In this document: positions 9,843-18,566 of the stretch, piece after piece
How the letters are laid out: every line of letters starts with the position of its first letter
Position numbering within the stretch: position 1 is the stretch's first letter
Source of the DNA: Paracoccus sediminilitoris
GTDB lineage: Bacteria > Pseudomonadota > Alphaproteobacteria > Rhodobacterales > Rhodobacteraceae
DNA length: 64,000 nt
Assembly (NCBI RefSeq): GCF_003259195.1
Contig: NZ_QJPK01000007.1
Span: forward strand, 62,001 to 126,000
Direction: 5' to 3'
Position numbers and translations under genes: made by a program
The notes under the pieces: generated by a model
Database searches by the model: none
Told to the model about the DNA's origin: nothing
The model's input: only the letters and a program-made list of their open reading frames with translations

Positions 9843-10637
9843 ATGAGATCATCAAAATCCCGTTCGCGTAGCAAATCCAATCGCCAACGCTCGCTTGGCA
9901 ACGTGGTCAACCGTGTCTTCGACAGCTCGGGGCCCGAGGGCAAGGTGCGTGGCACCCCTCAGCAGATCATCGAGAAATACCTGACCTTGGCGCGCGATGC
10001 GCAACTGTCCCACGACCGCGTCGCGGAGCAGAGCTTCCTGCAGCATGCCGAGCATTACACCCGCATGCTGGGCGAAGCGCAGCGCGAGATGGCCGAACGT
10101 CAAGGCCAGCAGGGCGGTCAGCAAAATGGCCAGAACAACCGCCAAGACGATGATGGCGGCTATTCGAACCACGGCTATGGCACCGGTCACAATGCCAGCA
10201 ACCATGGCAATGGCGGCAACAATCATGGTGGCGGGTCGCGCAACGATCAGGGCGATGGCAATAACGGCCAGAACCAGCGCCGCGACGGCAATCGTGACGG
10301 CAACCGCGATCACCAGAACCGCCAGTCGCGCAACGACCAGGCCGATCAGCCTGCGGTCGATACCGCGCCCGAGCCTGCACCCGCCCAGGATACGACGCCG
10401 CAGCCGTCCAGCCTGCCCGATGCCGTCGCCTCGGGCGACGAGGATCAGTCCGCGCCGGTGACCACACCCGAATCCGAGCCGACCCCCAAGCCTGCGCGCA
10501 CCCGCACTCCGCGTCCGCGCACGCCGCGCAGCCCGACGGGCACGACCACCCGCAGCCGCCGCAAGCCCGCGGCCGAGGATGGCGGCGCGCCCGCGTCGGA
10601 CACACCCGCATCATCGGGAAAAAACGACGCCGAGTGA
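9843..10637 (+). CDS. DUF4167 domain protein with long low-complexity tail
   Basis: 264 residues from the ATG at 9843. Residues 1-20 are a basic SR/K-rich stretch; residues ~20-90 form the DUF4167 core (RVFDSSGPEGKVRGT, then helices with AEHYTRML). Residues ~95-165 are almost only Gly, Asn, His, Gln, Asp and Arg, with no hydrophobic core, and the remainder is Pro/Thr/Ala-rich and basic at the end. The last two thirds should be disordered. The function of DUF4167 is not known to me; placement behind prfA-prmC and the RNA-binding-like composition hint at translation or RNA contact, which is inference. No start at 9642 is supported by a ribosome site. Confidence 0.85.
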   Translation: MRSSKSRSRSKSNRQRSLGNVVNRVFDSSGPEGKVRGTPQQIIEKYLTLARDAQLSHDRVAEQSFLQHAEHYTRMLGEAQREMAERQGQQGGQQNGQNNRQDDDGGYSNHGYGTGHNASNHGNGGNNHGGGSRNDQGDGNNGQNQRRDGNRDGNRDHQNRQSRNDQADQPAVDTAPEPAPAQDTTPQPSSLPDAVASGDEDQSAPVTTPESEPTPKPARTRTPRPRTPRSPTGTTTRSRRKPAAEDGGAPASDTPASSGKNDAE

Positions 10638-10644
10638 TCCGCGT

Positions 10645-10702
10645 CCGGACATGAATGCCGAAGGGGCCGCAGCATCGCTAACGGCTCCTTTTTCATGTCC
10701 GG
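10645..10702. terminator. Nested hairpin, terminator between DUF4167 gene and rsmA
   Basis: Inner stem AAGGGGCCG (10661-10669) with CGGCTCCTT (10682-10690, one G-T pair) is followed by T residues, giving a plus-strand terminator. Outer arms CCGGACATGAA (10645-10655) and TTCATGTCCGG (10692-10702) are also perfectly complementary, so the whole can fold into one long hairpin serving two convergent genes. Confidence 0.75.
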
Positions 10703-10725
10703 TTCCTGGGGGCCGCGGCGGGATA

Positions 10726-11574
10726 TCAGCCCGTGGCGCGCGCGGTCGCCACGGCCCGCGCCAGGGCGCAGAACCGTTCCAGATCGATCTCCTCGGCCCG
10801 GGCGGTGGGGGGGATGCCGCAGGCGGTCAGCAGATCTTCGATGCCCGGATGCAGCCCCTTCAGGCTGGCCCGCAGCATCTTGCGGCGCTGGTTGAAGGCC
10901 GTGGCCGTGACCTGCGACAGCACCGCCGGGTCCGCCGGAAAGCGGGGTTCGGGCAGCGCCGTCAGGTGGACGACGGCGGAATGCACCTTGGGGGCCGGAA
11001 CGAAGGCCTCGGGGGGCAGATGCATGACGATCTGGGCGTCGGCGCGCCACTGGGCCAGCAACGCCAGGCGGCCATAGGCCTTGGAACCGGGCTTGGCGGT
11101 GATCCGCTCGGCCACCTCCTTCTGGAACATCAGCGTCAGGGACTGCCAGAAGGGCGGCCATGCGCGGGGCGTCAGCCAGCGGATCAGCAGCTCGGTCCCG
11201 ACGTTGTAGGGCAGGTTGGCGGCAATGCGGATCGGCGGGGTCAGATGCGCCAAGGGGTCGATCTCCAGCGCGTCGCCGTTGATGACGGTCAGGCGGCCCG
11301 GATAGGCCTGGGCGATCTGTTCCAGGGCGGGCAGGGCGCGGGGGTCCTTCTCGATCGCCAGAACATGACGGGCACCCTGTGCCAGCAGGCCGCGCGTCAG
11401 GCCGCCGGGGCCGGGGCCGATCTCCAGCACGTCGCAATCGCGCAGATCGCCCGCCTGCCGCGCGATTTTCGAGGTCAGGTTCAGATCCAGCAGGAAGTTC
11501 TGGCCCAGCTGCTTTTTCGCCCGCAGGTCATGCATGGTGATGACGTCGCGCAGCGGCGGCAGGTTGTCGATCAT
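10726..11574 (-). CDS. rsmA: 16S rRNA (adenine1518/1519-N6) dimethyltransferase
   Basis: 282 residues. RsmA (KsgA) dimethylates two adjacent adenines in helix 45 of 16S rRNA late in small-subunit assembly. KKQLGQNFL near residue 20, the SAM-binding [10 protein letters not shown] and the catalytic NLPY motif (AANLPYNVG) are all present. The start at 11574 overlaps the pdxA stop by four bases (ATGA). It is the last gene of the lptF-lptG-lptD-surA-pdxA-rsmA run; E. coli also keeps surA-pdxA-rsmA together. Confidence 0.98.
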   Translation of the reverse strand: MIDNLPPLRDVITMHDLRAKKQLGQNFLLDLNLTSKIARQAGDLRDCDVLEIGPGPGGLTRGLLAQGARHVLAIEKDPRALPALEQIAQAYPGRLTVINGDALEIDPLAHLTPPIRIAANLPYNVGTELLIRWLTPRAWPPFWQSLTLMFQKEVAERITAKPGSKAYGRLALLAQWRADAQIVMHLPPEAFVPAPKVHSAVVHLTALPEPRFPADPAVLSQVTATAFNQRRKMLRASLKGLHPGIEDLLTACGIPPTARAEEIDLERFCALARAVATARATG

Positions 11575-12536
11575 GGGCGGGTCCTTGCCATGTCGCGCGC
11601 CATCCTCAGCGCAGCGATGGTGGATGAGGGATCGGCCAAGCCCTTGCCCGCGATGTCGAAGGCGGTGCCGTGATCGGGCGAGGTCCGGATGAAGGGCAGC
11701 CCAAGCGTCACGTTGACGCCCCCCGCGAAATCCAGCGTCTTGATGGGGACCAGCCCCTGGTCGTGATAGGCGCAGATCGCCGCATCGTAACGCGCCCGCG
11801 CGGGGGCGTGGAACATGGTGTCGGCGGGCATGGGGCCGGTCAGGTTCAGCCCCTGGTCGCGCAGAACCGCCAGCAGCGGGGCGATCATGTCGCGTTCCTG
11901 CGTCCCCATCGTGCCACCTTCGCCCGCATGGGGGTTCAGTCCCGCGACAGCGATGCGCGGGGCGGGAATGCCGAAATCGCGGATCAGCGCGGCATGGGTG
12001 ATGCGGATCGCCTGTTCCAGCACGTCGCGCGTCAGGGCGGAGGGGACCTCCTTTAGCGGAATGTGGATCGTGGCGGGCACCACGCGGCAAGGCGGCGTCA
12101 CCGTGGTCGAGGCCAACATCATCACCACCGGCACGTCGCCGCCTAGACGGGCCAGGTATTCGGTATGGCCGGGAAAGGAAAAGCCCGCCCCTTCCTTCAA
12201 GGCCTGCTTGCTGATCGGCGCGGTGGTGATGCCCGAGACGCGGCCCTGCATGGCCAGATCGACCGCACGGGCGATGACGTCGATTACCCCTTGGGCATTG
12301 ACCGGGTCCGGTTGGCCCGGCACGGCGGGGGCTGCGAAATCATGGCGCAGGACCGGCAGATGGCCAGGCGGCACGTCATCATCGGGATCATCGACCGCCG
12401 TCCAGGCGGTGCCGGGGGCCAAGTGGCGCGGGTCGCCCATCCAGACCAGGTCCACCCCCGAGGCCAGCGCCAGGGGGGCCAGTTCGGGGCCGACGCCCGC
12501 GGGTTCGCCGCAGGTCAGCAGGATGCGTCGTGCCAT
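11571..12536 (-). CDS. pdxA: 4-hydroxythreonine-4-phosphate dehydrogenase
   Basis: 321 residues. PdxA oxidises 4-phosphohydroxy-threonine in the DXP-dependent route to pyridoxal phosphate. It opens with [13 protein letters not shown], and has the metal-binding histidine regions [19 protein letters not shown] and [10 protein letters not shown], all family hallmarks. The start at 12536 is four bases after the surA stop. No biochemical link to LPS transport is needed to explain the operon; the order surA-pdxA-rsmA is an old proteobacterial one. Confidence 0.97.
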   Translation of the reverse strand: MARRILLTCGEPAGVGPELAPLALASGVDLVWMGDPRHLAPGTAWTAVDDPDDDVPPGHLPVLRHDFAAPAVPGQPDPVNAQGVIDVIARAVDLAMQGRVSGITTAPISKQALKEGAGFSFPGHTEYLARLGGDVPVVMMLASTTVTPPCRVVPATIHIPLKEVPSALTRDVLEQAIRITHAALIRDFGIPAPRIAVAGLNPHAGEGGTMGTQERDMIAPLLAVLRDQGLNLTGPMPADTMFHAPARARYDAAICAYHDQGLVPIKTLDFAGGVNVTLGLPFIRTSPDHGTAFDIAGKGLADPSSTIAALRMARDMARTRP

Positions 12537-12540
12537 CGGA

Positions 12541-13806
12541 TCAGGGCCGGCGGATGATGGCGTCGGCGCGCAGATCGGCCAGCAGGCCCTCGGCGGCGGT
12601 GTTGATCTTGTCGTTGAACAGCTGGTCCTTGACGGCCTCGCGGTCGGGGATGCCGCCGGTCTGGGGGATCGCGTTCTCGACGCCGTCTTGGGGCAGGGCG
12701 GTGGTCGGAACCTCGGCCTGGGCGGCAAGGGCGGGCTGGCGGGAACACAGCATGACCAGTTCGGCCCCCGCCCCCATCGGCACGACGCCGGCCTCATCGG
12801 CATCAAGCGAGGCGAGGCGGGTGGCGATCAGCGTCGGGATGGCGGCCTGGGATTGCGTCTGACGCTGGACCTGGGCCGCGGCCTGGGGTCCCGCATCGGC
12901 ATAGAATTCGTCGCAGCTGCGGGTGCGGGCGGCAAGGGCGGCCGCATCGGCCACCGACGTCATGCGCAGCGTCAGGTAATCCAGCACCTGTTCACGCGCG
13001 CCGGGCCTCAGCGACCCTTGTGCGTCGCGCAGCAGGAACAGGACGACCGCGCCGTCGACGGGCAGAGGCTGGGTGACCTGGCCCGGTTGCAGTGCCGTCA
13101 CGATGGGCCGCAGCGAGGGCGGCAGGTTGTCCAGCGCCACGGTCGCCAGCTGGCCCCCCGCCTGCGCCGAGGGCGATGCGGAATATTGCCGCGCGGCCTG
13201 GGCGAATTGTTCGGGCGTCGGGTTCGATCCCACGATCCGCTGCGCCAGTTGCAGCGCCTGCTGTTCCTGCCCCGGAGGCGCGGGAATGATCAGTTCGGAC
13301 AGCGACACGCGGTCGATGATCGGGGTTTCGATGACGCGCTTCAGCTGCTGGTCGATCTCGGCTTCCGAGACATTGATCTGGCCGACCAGGCGCGCCCGCA
13401 CGACATCGCGCCAGACGGTGCCCGCTTCGACAAAGTCGCGAAACACACCGGCCTCGATGCCGGCGCCTTCCAGGCGGGCGATGAAGGTGGCTGCGTCCAG
13501 ACCGGCACGTCCGGCGAATTCATCCATGCCGCGCTGCAGGCCTTCGGGGGTGATGGTCACGCCGATCTGCTTGGCGGCCTGCACGCGCAGGCGGTCGTCG
13601 ATCAACGCCTGTTCGGCCATCTGGGCCGAGGTGTCGGGCGCGCCGATCACCTTCATGAAGCGCTGGCGCTGGTCGACCTCATAGCGGGTGACGGCGCTGT
13701 CGTTGACGTAGACGACCGGCTGGAACAGGTTCTGTGCCATGACGGGCGTGATCGCGCCGGTGGCCACCACCGCCGCCAAGGCGATACCGGAAAGGAAATG
13801 CCGCAT
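12541..13806 (-). CDS. surA: Periplasmic peptidyl-prolyl isomerase / chaperone SurA
   Basis: 421 residues. A signal peptide spans about 1-24 and ends MAQ. The N-terminal SurA chaperone domain follows (VVYVNDSAVTRYEVDQR), then one recognisable parvulin-like domain around 170-270 (VSLSELIIPAP, SASPSAQAGGQL). E. coli SurA has two parvulin domains; the second is not clear here. SurA escorts beta-barrel proteins such as LptD, whose gene is directly upstream, to the BAM machine. The gap to lptD is 34 bases. Confidence 0.93.
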   Translation of the reverse strand: MRHFLSGIALAAVVATGAITPVMAQNLFQPVVYVNDSAVTRYEVDQRQRFMKVIGAPDTSAQMAEQALIDDRLRVQAAKQIGVTITPEGLQRGMDEFAGRAGLDAATFIARLEGAGIEAGVFRDFVEAGTVWRDVVRARLVGQINVSEAEIDQQLKRVIETPIIDRVSLSELIIPAPPGQEQQALQLAQRIVGSNPTPEQFAQAARQYSASPSAQAGGQLATVALDNLPPSLRPIVTALQPGQVTQPLPVDGAVVLFLLRDAQGSLRPGAREQVLDYLTLRMTSVADAAALAARTRSCDEFYADAGPQAAAQVQRQTQSQAAIPTLIATRLASLDADEAGVVPMGAGAELVMLCSRQPALAAQAEVPTTALPQDGVENAIPQTGGIPDREAVKDQLFNDKINTAAEGLLADLRADAIIRRP

Positions 13807-13840
13807 CTGCTGCCCTCAATCTTGGTTCTTGGCCGGAAGA

Positions 13841-16225
13841 TTAGCGCATGCAGCTGCGCCGCGCCACCGTGCCCGGTCCGTCTTGTTGCTGTCCGAATCC
13901 CCCCAGCCGCACCGACAGGTCGAAGCTGGTTTCCGCCCTGACCGTGTCCGAACTGGTGAAGCGACGCGACAGGCCCGTTTCCACGGTGATGCATTCGTTG
14001 CGATAGGCCACCTGCAGGCTGGCCTCCTGCGCGCGGTCGACCACGAAATCATAGCGGGTTTCGGCCGTGCCCCACCAGCCTTCCTTGATCTGCCAGCCGA
14101 TATTGGCGGCCAGTTCGCTGGCATCGGCGGCGCGGCCTTCATCCTCGCTGCTGTCGATCCACAGGTAACCGGCCGAAACCTGCAGATCGCTGCGCAGCCA
14201 GCCCATCCGCAATTCGTTGCGCGAGGCGCGGAAGCTGTCGTCGAACAGTGCCCGGTTCGACACGGCCAGCCCCGTTCCGCTGTCGTAATTCGCCGCCAGC
14301 AGCCAGTCCGAGCGTGACCCCCCAAGCGGGGAATCGGGGTCGAAATCATCGGCGTCCCCGGCCCGCACGACGCGCCCGCCCGTCACCCCAAGCGACCAGC
14401 CGGTCGGATCGATCCGGGTCCATGTGGCACCAATATTGGCCCGCAACCCGGTTTCGCGCATGTCATAACCGGGAAAGCGGTTGTCGGAAAACAGGTTCCC
14501 CTCGTCGAATTCGATCAGGCGGCTGTCCTCGTTCGGGATGTCGTCGTCGTGGCCGCGCGGCGAATAAAGCACTTGCACCACGGGTTCGACGATATGGGTG
14601 GCATTGCCCCGCATGGTGGCCAGCGGCCAGCGCAGCTCGACCCCGATCTGCGGATCGACGCGTGTGACCAGTTCGTCAAAGCGGCTGTCCTGCCCGATGC
14701 GATAGATGTCGGCATCGATCCCGGCCAGCGTCGCGGCCACAACGCCGCCGGGCAGGATGGTGCTGCGCCGCCAGTCCAGTCCCACCGATCCCCGCGCCAC
14801 GTCGCGCCCTACGAATTCCGCATCCGAGGGGCGGCGATGGGCATGGGCCGACCATTCCAGCACGGCCTCTCCGCCCAGATAGGCGGGGGTCAGGCGGCGG
14901 CGCCAGATCACGTCGGCCACCTGCGCGGGCGATGTCGCGTCATCCTCGTCGTCGCGCAGACTGTCGTAATTGCCGACCCTGCCCCAGACCAGCTTGTCGC
15001 GGCGGACCCGTTCCAGGGACACCCCGCTCCACAACCGGTCGGCATCGGTGATGTCGTAATCCAGCAGATAGGCGCGGTCCGACGCCGTCTGGACCTGCAC
15101 CCCCAGGCGATAGCCGCGCGGAATGTCGAACTGCGCCGTGCCGAAGAAATAGCCCCGCGTGTCGCCGGGCCGGATGTCGTCGCGGCTGATCGCGCCGTTC
15201 CATTCCAGCCCGCCATTGGCGAAGGCCTGGCGATAGCGCAGTTCCAGCGTGGTGGTGCGGTTCACCGACAGATAGGGCGTCAGCGTCACGTCGGCATGGT
15301 CGCCCAAGGTCTGGAAATAGGGCAGCTTGACGCCGAAACCCAGGCCCGAGGTGGTGCGGATCATCGGCCGCAGGAATCCCGATTGCCGTTCGACCGTGGG
15401 GTCGGGGGCCGAAACGGTAAAGGGGGCCGCGGCGACCGGGATGTCGAAGGCGCGCAGCTGGGGCCGGTCGAAGGTGATGCGCTGGGTTTCGGCGTCATGG
15501 GTGATCCGGCGCGCGCGGATTTCCCACAGCGGCGTCGGGTTCGACGCGCAGACCTGGCAAGACGACGCCACCACGTCGGTCAGTTCGGTGATGCGCCCAT
15601 CCTCGCGGCGTTCCAGCCGTCGGGATGCCATCTGCAATTCGCGGTTCAGGACCAGCCTTGCGCCGTTGACGATGCCGTCCTGCAATTCGCGGTCCAGCTG
15701 GGCGCTGTCGGCGATCAGTATGGGGTTGTCATCGGGGTCGGCGCCGGGGCGGGACAGGTGAATCGGACCTTCGATCGTCAGGTCGCCCGACCCGCCGTCC
15801 ACGATGATGCGCGACGCGATTAAGCGGCTACCTTGGTACCAGACGACCACGCCCCCTGCGGCGATCAGCGTGCGGTCGCCCTTCAGCAGGACGTTGTCGG
15901 CCAGGACCGTCGCCGCCCCCTGGTCGCCCCCGTTCTGCGTTCCCCGGATAGTGACATCCGTGTCGGGGGCCGCCGTCGCCGGCGCGTTCGAGGTGGGCGT
16001 CCGGTCGCCCACCGGATTGCTGCCCAGCTGCTGGGATGCGGGTGCCAAGGCCGAGACGCCGCGCGTCGCCGTCAGCGCCGTTCCCGGCATGGCGGGCATG
16101 CCCGATCCGGCGGCATCGTCGAACATGGATTGCGCGATGGCGGGGGGCGTAACCATGGCCGTCGCGCCCAGCAATGCCATCGCCAGCGCGCGGCCCAGTC
16201 CTGATGCATGAATGCGCAAGGTCAT
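13841..16225 (-). CDS. lptD: LPS-assembly outer-membrane protein LptD
   Basis: 794 residues. Signal peptide of about 32 residues (ends PPAIAQ), a periplasmic OstA/LptA-like jellyroll domain to ~250 (NVLLKGDRTLIAAGGVV), then the beta-barrel with many alternating aromatic strands to the C-terminus. LptD with the lipoprotein LptE inserts lipopolysaccharide into the outer leaflet. A Cys pair (SSCQVCASN, near residue 221) and a later Cys in NECITVE could form the disulfides that LptD needs. Overlaps lptG by four bases upstream and precedes its chaperone surA. Confidence 0.97.
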   Translation of the reverse strand: MTLRIHASGLGRALAMALLGATAMVTPPAIAQSMFDDAAGSGMPAMPGTALTATRGVSALAPASQQLGSNPVGDRTPTSNAPATAAPDTDVTIRGTQNGGDQGAATVLADNVLLKGDRTLIAAGGVVVWYQGSRLIASRIIVDGGSGDLTIEGPIHLSRPGADPDDNPILIADSAQLDRELQDGIVNGARLVLNRELQMASRRLERREDGRITELTDVVASSCQVCASNPTPLWEIRARRITHDAETQRITFDRPQLRAFDIPVAAAPFTVSAPDPTVERQSGFLRPMIRTTSGLGFGVKLPYFQTLGDHADVTLTPYLSVNRTTTLELRYRQAFANGGLEWNGAISRDDIRPGDTRGYFFGTAQFDIPRGYRLGVQVQTASDRAYLLDYDITDADRLWSGVSLERVRRDKLVWGRVGNYDSLRDDEDDATSPAQVADVIWRRRLTPAYLGGEAVLEWSAHAHRRPSDAEFVGRDVARGSVGLDWRRSTILPGGVVAATLAGIDADIYRIGQDSRFDELVTRVDPQIGVELRWPLATMRGNATHIVEPVVQVLYSPRGHDDDIPNEDSRLIEFDEGNLFSDNRFPGYDMRETGLRANIGATWTRIDPTGWSLGVTGGRVVRAGDADDFDPDSPLGGSRSDWLLAANYDSGTGLAVSNRALFDDSFRASRNELRMGWLRSDLQVSAGYLWIDSSEDEGRAADASELAANIGWQIKEGWWGTAETRYDFVVDRAQEASLQVAYRNECITVETGLSRRFTSSDTVRAETSFDLSVRLGGFGQQQDGPGTVARRSCMR

Positions 16226-17331
16226 CCGTCCTCTCGTTTCAGTATCAGGGCCAGCGCGAACATCGCCCCCACCAGGGGCGGCGTCCAGGCCGCCATGGCG
16301 GGGGTGATCTGGCCGTTATCCCCCAGAATTTGCGCCAGGTTGCGCAGGAAGAACAGTGCAATCCCCGCGGCGAAGGCCATCAGCACGGCGACCCCGGTAT
16401 TTCGGCCACGCACATGCTGCATGGTGAAGGCGGCGGCGATGATGACCATGGCGGCCATCAGGAAAGGGCGGGCCAGCTCCATCTGGAACCAGGTGCTGTG
16501 GCGGGCGGCGGAAAAGCCCGCGCGTTCCAGCCCGGCGATGAAGGCGGGCAGTTGCCAGACCGGCACCGATTGCGGACGGCCGAACCCGTCGCGGATGCGC
16601 TGCGCGGTCAGGTCCGAATCCAGCCGCATGCTGTCGCTGCGCGTGACGGCGGCCTGCGGGTTCGGCTGATCCAAGGGAAAGTCGCTGACCTCGCTCAACT
16701 CCCATGCGCCAGGGGTCAGGCGGGCCTCGCGCGCCTCGATGCGGCGTATGGGGCCCGCATCGGGGCCGAAGACCAGGAAGCTGGCATCATAGAGCGTCAC
16801 GGCATCGGGGCTGGTGCGGCGGGCGCGGATGACGATCTGGCCGCTTTCCTGGCCGTCGGTCTGCACCGCTTGGCGCAGCCAGACGGCGCTGTCGCCCACG
16901 CTGACGGTCTGGCGGCCCTGACGGTCGATCTGGGCCACGGCCTCGTCGTAATACTGGCCGGTGGCGGCGACCAGCGGGTTGATCAGCCCCACCGACAGAC
17001 AGCCCAGCAGGATGGCCGTGGTGACCGGCGCCCGCAGCAGCTTGATCCCCGACCGTCCCGAGGCCCGGATCGCCACCATTTCGGAACTGCGGGCCAGGTT
17101 CAGGAACATCGCGATGGCCGCCAGCACGGTGATCAGCGGCAGGATGGAATAGAAGCTGTCGGCGATGTTCAGCGCCGACAGGCGCGCGGCGCCCGACAGG
17201 CCGATGTCGCGGTCGGCAAAGCGGCGGATCATCTCGATCATGTCGACCAGGAACAGGATCAGCAGGAACACCCCCGCCACCATCAGGAAGCTGCGCAGGA
17301 AGCGCCGCGCGACATAGCAGGCCAGGATCAT
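16222..17331 (-). CDS. lptG: LPS export ABC transporter permease LptG
   Basis: 369 residues. YjgP/YjgQ family permease: three membrane segments at the N-terminus, a periplasmic beta-jellyroll (about 125-260), and three at the C-terminus. With LptF and the ATPase LptB it extracts LPS from the inner membrane and hands it to LptC/LptA. The start at 17331 overlaps the lptF stop (ATGA), and its stop overlaps the lptD start the same way, so the three are translationally coupled. Confidence 0.95.
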   Translation of the reverse strand: MILACYVARRFLRSFLMVAGVFLLILFLVDMIEMIRRFADRDIGLSGAARLSALNIADSFYSILPLITVLAAIAMFLNLARSSEMVAIRASGRSGIKLLRAPVTTAILLGCLSVGLINPLVAATGQYYDEAVAQIDRQGRQTVSVGDSAVWLRQAVQTDGQESGQIVIRARRTSPDAVTLYDASFLVFGPDAGPIRRIEAREARLTPGAWELSEVSDFPLDQPNPQAAVTRSDSMRLDSDLTAQRIRDGFGRPQSVPVWQLPAFIAGLERAGFSAARHSTWFQMELARPFLMAAMVIIAAAFTMQHVRGRNTGVAVLMAFAAGIALFFLRNLAQILGDNGQITPAMAAWTPPLVGAMFALALILKREDG

Positions 17332-18452
17332 GCCGTCGCCCCCTTGGGTCCGCGCGGCCGCGCCGCCAGCCACAACAGGGCCATGCACAGCAGCGTCCCC
17401 ACTACGGCGGGCAGGTACAGCAGCGGCCACAGCGCCAGGTTGCGCCCCACCTGATTAACCGCGGCATTCGACAGGAACTGGATCAGGATCAGCCCCAGAA
17501 TCGCCCATCCGACCTGCCGCCAGACCCCGAAGCGAGAGAAACCGCCGATCAGCAGCGTCGCGAAACCCAGCATGGCGGCAATGGGCGACAGCAGGGGCTG
17601 GGCGATACGTTCATGCGCCTCGCGCCGGGCTGCGGCGGGGGTTTCCCCGGTGGCGGCCAGCAGGTCCGCGTCGGGGTTCAGCAGGCGCAGCGTGCCGTAA
17701 TCGCGCAGGTCGCGGCCCTTGCTGCTGCTGCTGCCTGCGAACATGCTGCCGATGTCATAGCTGAATTCCTGAAAACGCGTGACCGCCAGGTCGGGGCCCG
17801 TGGGGCGGATGGTCATGGTCTGGGCCATCCCCTCCAGCAGCACCAGCACAGGACCGGTTTCGGTGCGCACCACCAAGGCCTCCTGTGCGGTATAGATGAC
17901 CTGGCGGGCGGGATCGCGCGCATCCTCGATGAACAGGTCCAGAAGCCGCCCGTCAGAGGCGATGTCGCGGATGAACAGCGTCACGTCGTCGGCGGGATAC
18001 TGAAACGAACCGGGGCGCAGGAACTGGGCGGTCACGTTTTCGGCAATCTCGGACGACCGGTCGGCCAGGCGGGCGCGTGCCATGGGCACCAGCCCGTGGA
18101 CCAGCACCGCGACCATCAGCCCCACCGTCAGCCCAAAGACCAGCACCGGCCGCGCCAGCCGCCAAGGCGACAGCCCCGCCGCCTGCATGGCCACCAGTTC
18201 GGATTCGCCCGCAAGCCGGTTCGTGCCATAGGCCGTGGCCGCGAAGGCTGCCACCGGCAGCACGACCGAAATCACCAGGGGCAGCGTCAGCGCGGTGAAT
18301 TCCAGCACCACCAGCGCCGTCTGGCCGTCGTTCAGCAGGTCGTCGAACAGGCTGACCGCGCGGTTTATCCAATAGACGGATACCAGGACCAGCGCGAAGA
18401 AGCCGAACAATGTCAGCATCAGACCAAGGACGTATTTGTCGATCCGGGGCAT
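17328..18452 (-). CDS. lptF: LPS export ABC transporter permease LptF
   Basis: 374 residues. Same fold as LptG: it opens with MPRIDKYVLGLMLT, and the motifs RLAGESELVAMQAAGLS in the first cytoplasmic loop and the paired C-terminal membrane segments are typical. It is the first gene of the minus-strand envelope run, so the promoter should lie in the 114 bases shared with pepA. The divergent pepA/lptF arrangement is also found in E. coli. Confidence 0.96.
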   Translation of the reverse strand: MPRIDKYVLGLMLTLFGFFALVLVSVYWINRAVSLFDDLLNDGQTALVVLEFTALTLPLVISVVLPVAAFAATAYGTNRLAGESELVAMQAAGLSPWRLARPVLVFGLTVGLMVAVLVHGLVPMARARLADRSSEIAENVTAQFLRPGSFQYPADDVTLFIRDIASDGRLLDLFIEDARDPARQVIYTAQEALVVRTETGPVLVLLEGMAQTMTIRPTGPDLAVTRFQEFSYDIGSMFAGSSSSKGRDLRDYGTLRLLNPDADLLAATGETPAAARREAHERIAQPLLSPIAAMLGFATLLIGGFSRFGVWRQVGWAILGLILIQFLSNAAVNQVGRNLALWPLLYLPAVVGTLLCMALLWLAARPRGPKGATA

Positions 18453-18566
18453 GGACGGCCTTTTCCTGCGTGACGTTCATTCCTGCTTAGCGGCAAGGGC
18501 GGCTCTGGAAAAGAGGCGGGCGCGGGTCTAGGTTCGACTTCAACACGACACGAGGATCCTTTTTCG

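Noticed and set aside
10140..10330. Repetitive-looking stretch considered as a CRISPR or tandem array
   Set aside because: It is the in-frame low-complexity coding part of the DUF4167 gene, without fixed repeat and spacer units.
11815..13941. 708-codon frame antisense to pdxA and surA
   Set aside because: Shadow of two certain genes; no start signal or domain.
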